A DNA stretch of 64,000 nt from Monilinia fructicola (taxonomy: Eukaryota > Ascomycota > Leotiomycetes > Helotiales > Sclerotiniaceae): assembly GCA_008692225.1 (NCBI GenBank), contig VICG01000002.1, positions 2,725,001 through 2,789,000 on the forward strand, written 5' to 3'. The notes beneath the pieces are model-generated. The model saw nothing but the letters and a program-made list of their open reading frames with translations. It was not told the DNA's origin and ran no database searches. The position numbers were made by a program, and so were the translations under genes. The number at the start of each line of letters is the position of its first letter. Position 1 is the stretch's first letter. This document shows positions 60,057 to 64,000 of the stretch, piece by piece.

Positions 60057-63000
60057 TCAAGACGCCCCACTCGCGCCCTTCAAGCTCTCCTCGATAGCCA
60101 ATCTCAACGCCTCCTCATCCGCGGCACTATCAACCAACTCCCTCTCAACCTTCTCCTCCACCGCCTTCTCCGCCGCCTTCCTTTCCTTATCTTCCGCCGC
60201 TTGTCGATGTTCTTCCTCTGCCAAACTCTGTTCTCTTACATATTCCAAAACGATTTCTTCTTCTGTCGTCATTCCCTCGACACTACCGCTCTTCTCACTC
60301 TCCTTCCCCTTTGCATCTGATTTCGAGCTTTCAGGATCTTCCTGTGGTTCCTTTAACCCCTTGAAATCCCCATCATCTCCACTCTCTTCATTTAACATCT
60401 CTATGAATTTGCTCTCACTTCTCGCACGACCACTACGAGCTTTCTCCCCATCTATACTATATTCCCTCAAACTTTCCTGAATTGCCTTCGTAAGAGCGGC
60501 CTCATGTTTCGCATCATCATCATCATTACCACTCCTATCCTTCCCATCCTGTTCCTGACTAGCCACAACACTAGCCTGAATCACACGATCCATCACCTCC
60601 TTATCACTCAATCCGGCATTCTGACTACCGTGAAGTTCCGCAACAGTAGCTCGAATAGCCCGTTCAATCTTATCATCTTCATCTATATTACCTTGAGAAG
60701 TAGCTGCCACTGAGGTTTGAATTGCTTCTTCAAAATCCGGATGAACATTCGCTTGATTAGCGGGAGGATTAACATGAATGACTGGAGCATCCTGGAGCAC
60801 GCGAGTCTGAGTTCTTGAGCTTCGACCGAATCCTGTTTGGAGAGAATTACCTCCATTCTTATTTTCCTTATCACGCTTGGCTTTTCGATCCTCGTGAAGC
60901 CTTTTTCTCTCATCAAACGTGAGATGTCTCGTTTGAAAGAAGCCTCGTGGTGAGGTACGTCCGGTGCCCTGGCCATCAAGATCTTTATCATGAGCATTCT
61001 GCTTGGCATTCTGGTATTCCGCTTTATGTTCATTCCAGCGAGTGATGATATCCAGACGCTCTTCTCGGTTGCAATTTTGTGCATCTTCAAAGCCTTGGGC
61101 GGTCCTAGCTGCAATGATGTAATTGAGAACACTTGAACCAAAAAGCTTCCTCACTTCTTTATGAATACCCATAAACGTATAACCAGGAAGTCCCCAAATA
61201 GCTTTACCATGTTAGCAACGTATGCAAGCCTCTCATTTGTTTCGACATACCTGCACCCGGTTTAAGAACGACTCCTGCAATGCCCTTTCCTATACCTTTC
61301 AGAAGTCCAGCAGTACCTTCCTTCTCAGCACCACGTAAAGGTTGTGTAACCAAACCAGTAATTCCGTCAAACATCCCATACCCTGAATTCCCTTCCCGCT
61401 GCCTTTAACCCACTTTGAAAGTCCGTCACCTTTTCTTGAGGCCTAAACCGTATCATCACCATACAATTTCGGCGCATTGTGGAATCCACGTGCCAAACCT
61501 AATGTGAAATCCATGGGTGATTTCAATCCCGCACCAACAATGCGCGAAATACCCTTTCCTGCTCCTATAGCATTCTCAATAGTCAGCTTAGAAGGATCAA
61601 ATTCCTTAGGAGTTGCAGAGCCTGAACTACTGCGGGAATGACCCGATTTTATGTTCTCCTTTAGCACCTGCCGCAAAGAATTCGTGTGCTTGATGGTAGG
61701 ACTTGTGATACTAGGGCTCGCGAGAGTCGACGAGGAACCTTGAGTAGTAGTTGGTGTTAGTGGGATAGCTATATCATCCGAGGATCGTAAAGTACTCTCG
61801 TAAGAAGTCCTCTCTAAAGATTCGGATGCTCGCCGCAAACTAGCGTCCACGGATCTAAGCGATTTCTCATCTAAGAGTAAATCTCGAGATTTATGCGGCA
61901 CCGGAGACTTCGGTGTGCCAGAAGCAGACCTTGAAGATTCTTTGGCAGCAATGTATGCTTCTTTATCCCGCTTCACCTTCCGAAAGATTTCTATTGGAAA
62001 GTCTGCCACACCCATACTGAGACTCGCAATAGTTCCAAGGAGCGCAGTTGCTCCTCCAGAGATGGGATCCCAAGGACCATCCTCAGTCTCATATTCTTTT
62101 GCACGATATCTAAATGGATTAGCCAAGATCGACGAGACGGCAATAGCCACAACTTACAATTTCAAGTCTGCAAAACTGATGAGATTCTCACTAGCAAGGA
62201 CGTTTGCAGCCAAAGCACTAAGTCTAGTTTGAGTACGCTTTATCCTCCAAACTGCTACTCTATGAGGGGCCAAAGAACATCTCATACTATCAATATCCAA
62301 ATTATCGTGAAAGCTTTTCCCCCCAACTTCACTGCCCTTCTCCTCCTTGATCTTAGCCCCCAGTTCTTGAGCTTTTGCCAAAGTTTCAGGCTTGAGAGCC
62401 TCAGTGATAGCTGCAGCAAGCTTATCGGCAGTGAGTTGTTTGTAAGGAATGGGCAGTGGACCCGCCCCAGCTCTAGCAGTCATCGCGCCCCAGAAAGGTT
62501 GATTCGCCAAAAAATGGCACGACAACAGTTGGCTTTCCTGTAGCAATACCGGCAGCAGTAGTTCCAGCACCACCATGATGAACCACACAAGATACATGCT
62601 GGAAAAGCCAATCATGGGGCACATTGCCCAACATGAATACTCCCTCTGGTACATCAAAGCGCGTCCCCACCAAGACCTCCCCAACCTTTAGACACCAAAG
62701 CTCTGACACCAGTTTTCTTGACAGCCTCAAAAATGAGCGTAGTCATTGCATTAGGATCATCAACGACAATAGATCCAAACCCAATATAAACTGGTGGCGG
62801 GCCATCGGCGAGGAAGGCTGCCAAATCTGGTTCGGGGGTGTAGGAAGACGCCAAAGAGAGAAAATAGAAGCCGGAGATTGAGATATGCTTTCCCCAATCC
62901 TTTGGTTTTGGTATCAGTGCTGGCGACCAACAATAGGTATATGGAACACGAAGGCGACTCAGCATGCCCGGTGCCCAGATTAAACTAATGGGGTCGAGAC

Positions 63001-64000
63001 CAAGAGCTCTTTCTCTAAATCGATTGATCACATCTCCAAGTCCTTGCCATGTCATCATTTCGACAAGGCAATAAGAGATGAAGTTGGTCATGTTCACGTC
63101 CGCATTAGAGGATTGGATGTTTGCCAAGGGATGGGGGAAGGATTGAGTGGGCGACCAGGGCATTCTGTAGGCGAGTAAGCAACGACACAGCACTATGATT
63201 CATGAGAACAACATATACGTGAACATCATATGTAACGGTATACCCAGCTTTTCCGCAATATGAATATGCGCAAAACTTGGAGGATTGGCAATAATCGCAT
63301 CCGCCACAAACGGTTTATCCGACGGATGAGTATCCATGTTGATACCAGCTTCGAGGCCCAACGATAACGACGATCCAGAATTAACAGGGGCTGGACCGAG
63401 CCCATCTCCAGCTTCGATACAAGATCTCCAGCAACCAAGGACAATTTCTTCCATGCCTTTTCTTCGTTTGCCAACATCGCCGCTTTTCAAAGAGTCAAAG
63501 CCGGGCATGAGACCTGGGTTCTTCACCATGAATGCCATCAACTCCGAAGGATCACCACCAATGCTAAAGAATTCCAGACCATTTTCCTCGACGAAACTCT
63601 TGAACGTCGGATGTGTGGCTAGACGCACACGATGTCCATACGTAGACTTCAAGATCTTGCCAGCGCAACGAACGGCTGTACATCTCCCCGCGAGCCCACG
63701 ACATGTATGACCACATTGAGCTTAGGCGGAGGGGTCTGGCCCGGCAATCCGCCCAACGCAGGGGGTATATATCCCGGAGGAAGCGGAGTGGCATCTTCTT
63801 TAGCATTGATCGCAAGCTGGTTTCGCAGAGCAGGAATCAGGAGATCGGAGAGTTTGCGAGTCTTCTGGTTGATATTTATATTGATTCGACCATCATCAGA
63901 GACCTTGGCTTGGGTATCAAATCCATCTTGACTAATTTCTAGCTCATCATGCTTGTCTCCATATGCAGGTTGAGGGTCCGCTGAGTCGTGATGAGACTCA
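60057..64000 (-). CDS. sterol glucosyltransferase-like protein with C-terminal UIM motifs; 5' end outside window, frame broken
   Basis: UDP-sugar-dependent glycosyltransferase of the CHIP6/Atg26-like group, expected to glucosylate membrane sterols. The GT28 start VVIHVVGSRGDVQPFVAL (about 63740-63665) and the sugar-nucleotide site VVHHGGAGTTAAGIATGKPT (about 62590-62530) are clear. After the catalytic region comes a GPWDPISGGATALLG helix region, a glycine-rich KGIGKGIAG segment and a GIHKEVRKLFG segment. Last comes an acidic tail with about five ubiquitin-interacting-type motifs, ending EEALRLAIEESLKGASGAS. Introns: 63165-63218, 62110-62157, 61202-61250. Frame shifts: one base missing at 63660-63661, and one extra at 62656-62658, 62503-62504, 61445-61447 and 61384. 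The part in the window is about 1260 codons. Whether the gene is decayed or the consensus is wrong cannot be told. Confidence 0.82.

Overview
This 64 kb window is nuclear DNA of a filamentous ascomycete. Genes carry short introns (mostly 45-70 nt) with GTAAGT-like donors, CTAAC-like branch sites and YAG acceptors. HET and DUF3431 genes, a Zn2Cys6 regulator, a group X hybrid histidine kinase and a MCR1 reductase point to Pezizomycotina. The overall impression is Leotiomycetes (Botrytis/Sclerotinia relatives), but that placement is inference, since no search could be run. All gene models were built by joining exons by eye, and lengths were checked for divisibility by three.

Layout. 1-1.8 kb: repetitive AT-rich spacer. 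1.9-9.6 kb (+): very large group X hybrid histidine kinase whose frame is broken by eight +1 shifts. 10.5-14.1 kb: accessory pair, a DUF3431 protein (-) and a HET-domain protein (+). 15.8-16.9 kb (+): single-pass membrane protein split by an in-frame TAA. 17.6-20.8 kb (-): 2-oxoglutarate dehydrogenase E1. 21.8-23.8 kb (+): TFIIH subunit Tfb1/p62. 24.0-26.2 kb (+) and 27.7-30.5 kb (-): two large unrecognised proteins. 32.9-34.1 kb (+): mitochondrial NADH-cytochrome b5 reductase MCR1. 36.6-38.7 kb (-): Zn2Cys6 transcription factor with a 22-nt exon. 40.4-43.1 kb (-): Hrd3/Sel1 ERAD subunit. 43.6-44.9 kb (-): WD40 (WDR89-like) protein. 45.4-46.3 kb (-) and 46.6-47.8 kb (+): divergent FRG1-like and 2OG-Fe(II) dioxygenase genes. 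49.9-51.5 kb (+): secreted GH5 exo-1,3-beta-glucanase. 52.6-56.3 kb (-): 1222-residue Cys-cluster protein. 59.25 kb (-): tRNA-Lys(CTT). 60.1-64.0 kb (-): 3' part of a sterol glucosyltransferase-like gene with ubiquitin-interacting motifs, also frameshifted; its 5' end lies outside the window.

The genes do not form a pathway or cluster. Core genes (OGDH, TFIIH, ERAD, MCR1) are interspersed with surface, signalling and incompatibility genes. The most notable pattern is that thirteen single-base frame shifts (twelve of them +1) all fall in two large non-core genes, while roughly 26 kb of other coding sequence reads clean. No unmistakably new multi-gene system was seen. The best leads are the indel clustering, the degenerate kinase domain in the histidine kinase, the UIM array on a glycosyltransferase, the in-frame stop before a transmembrane segment, and a tRNA lacking one T-loop base.
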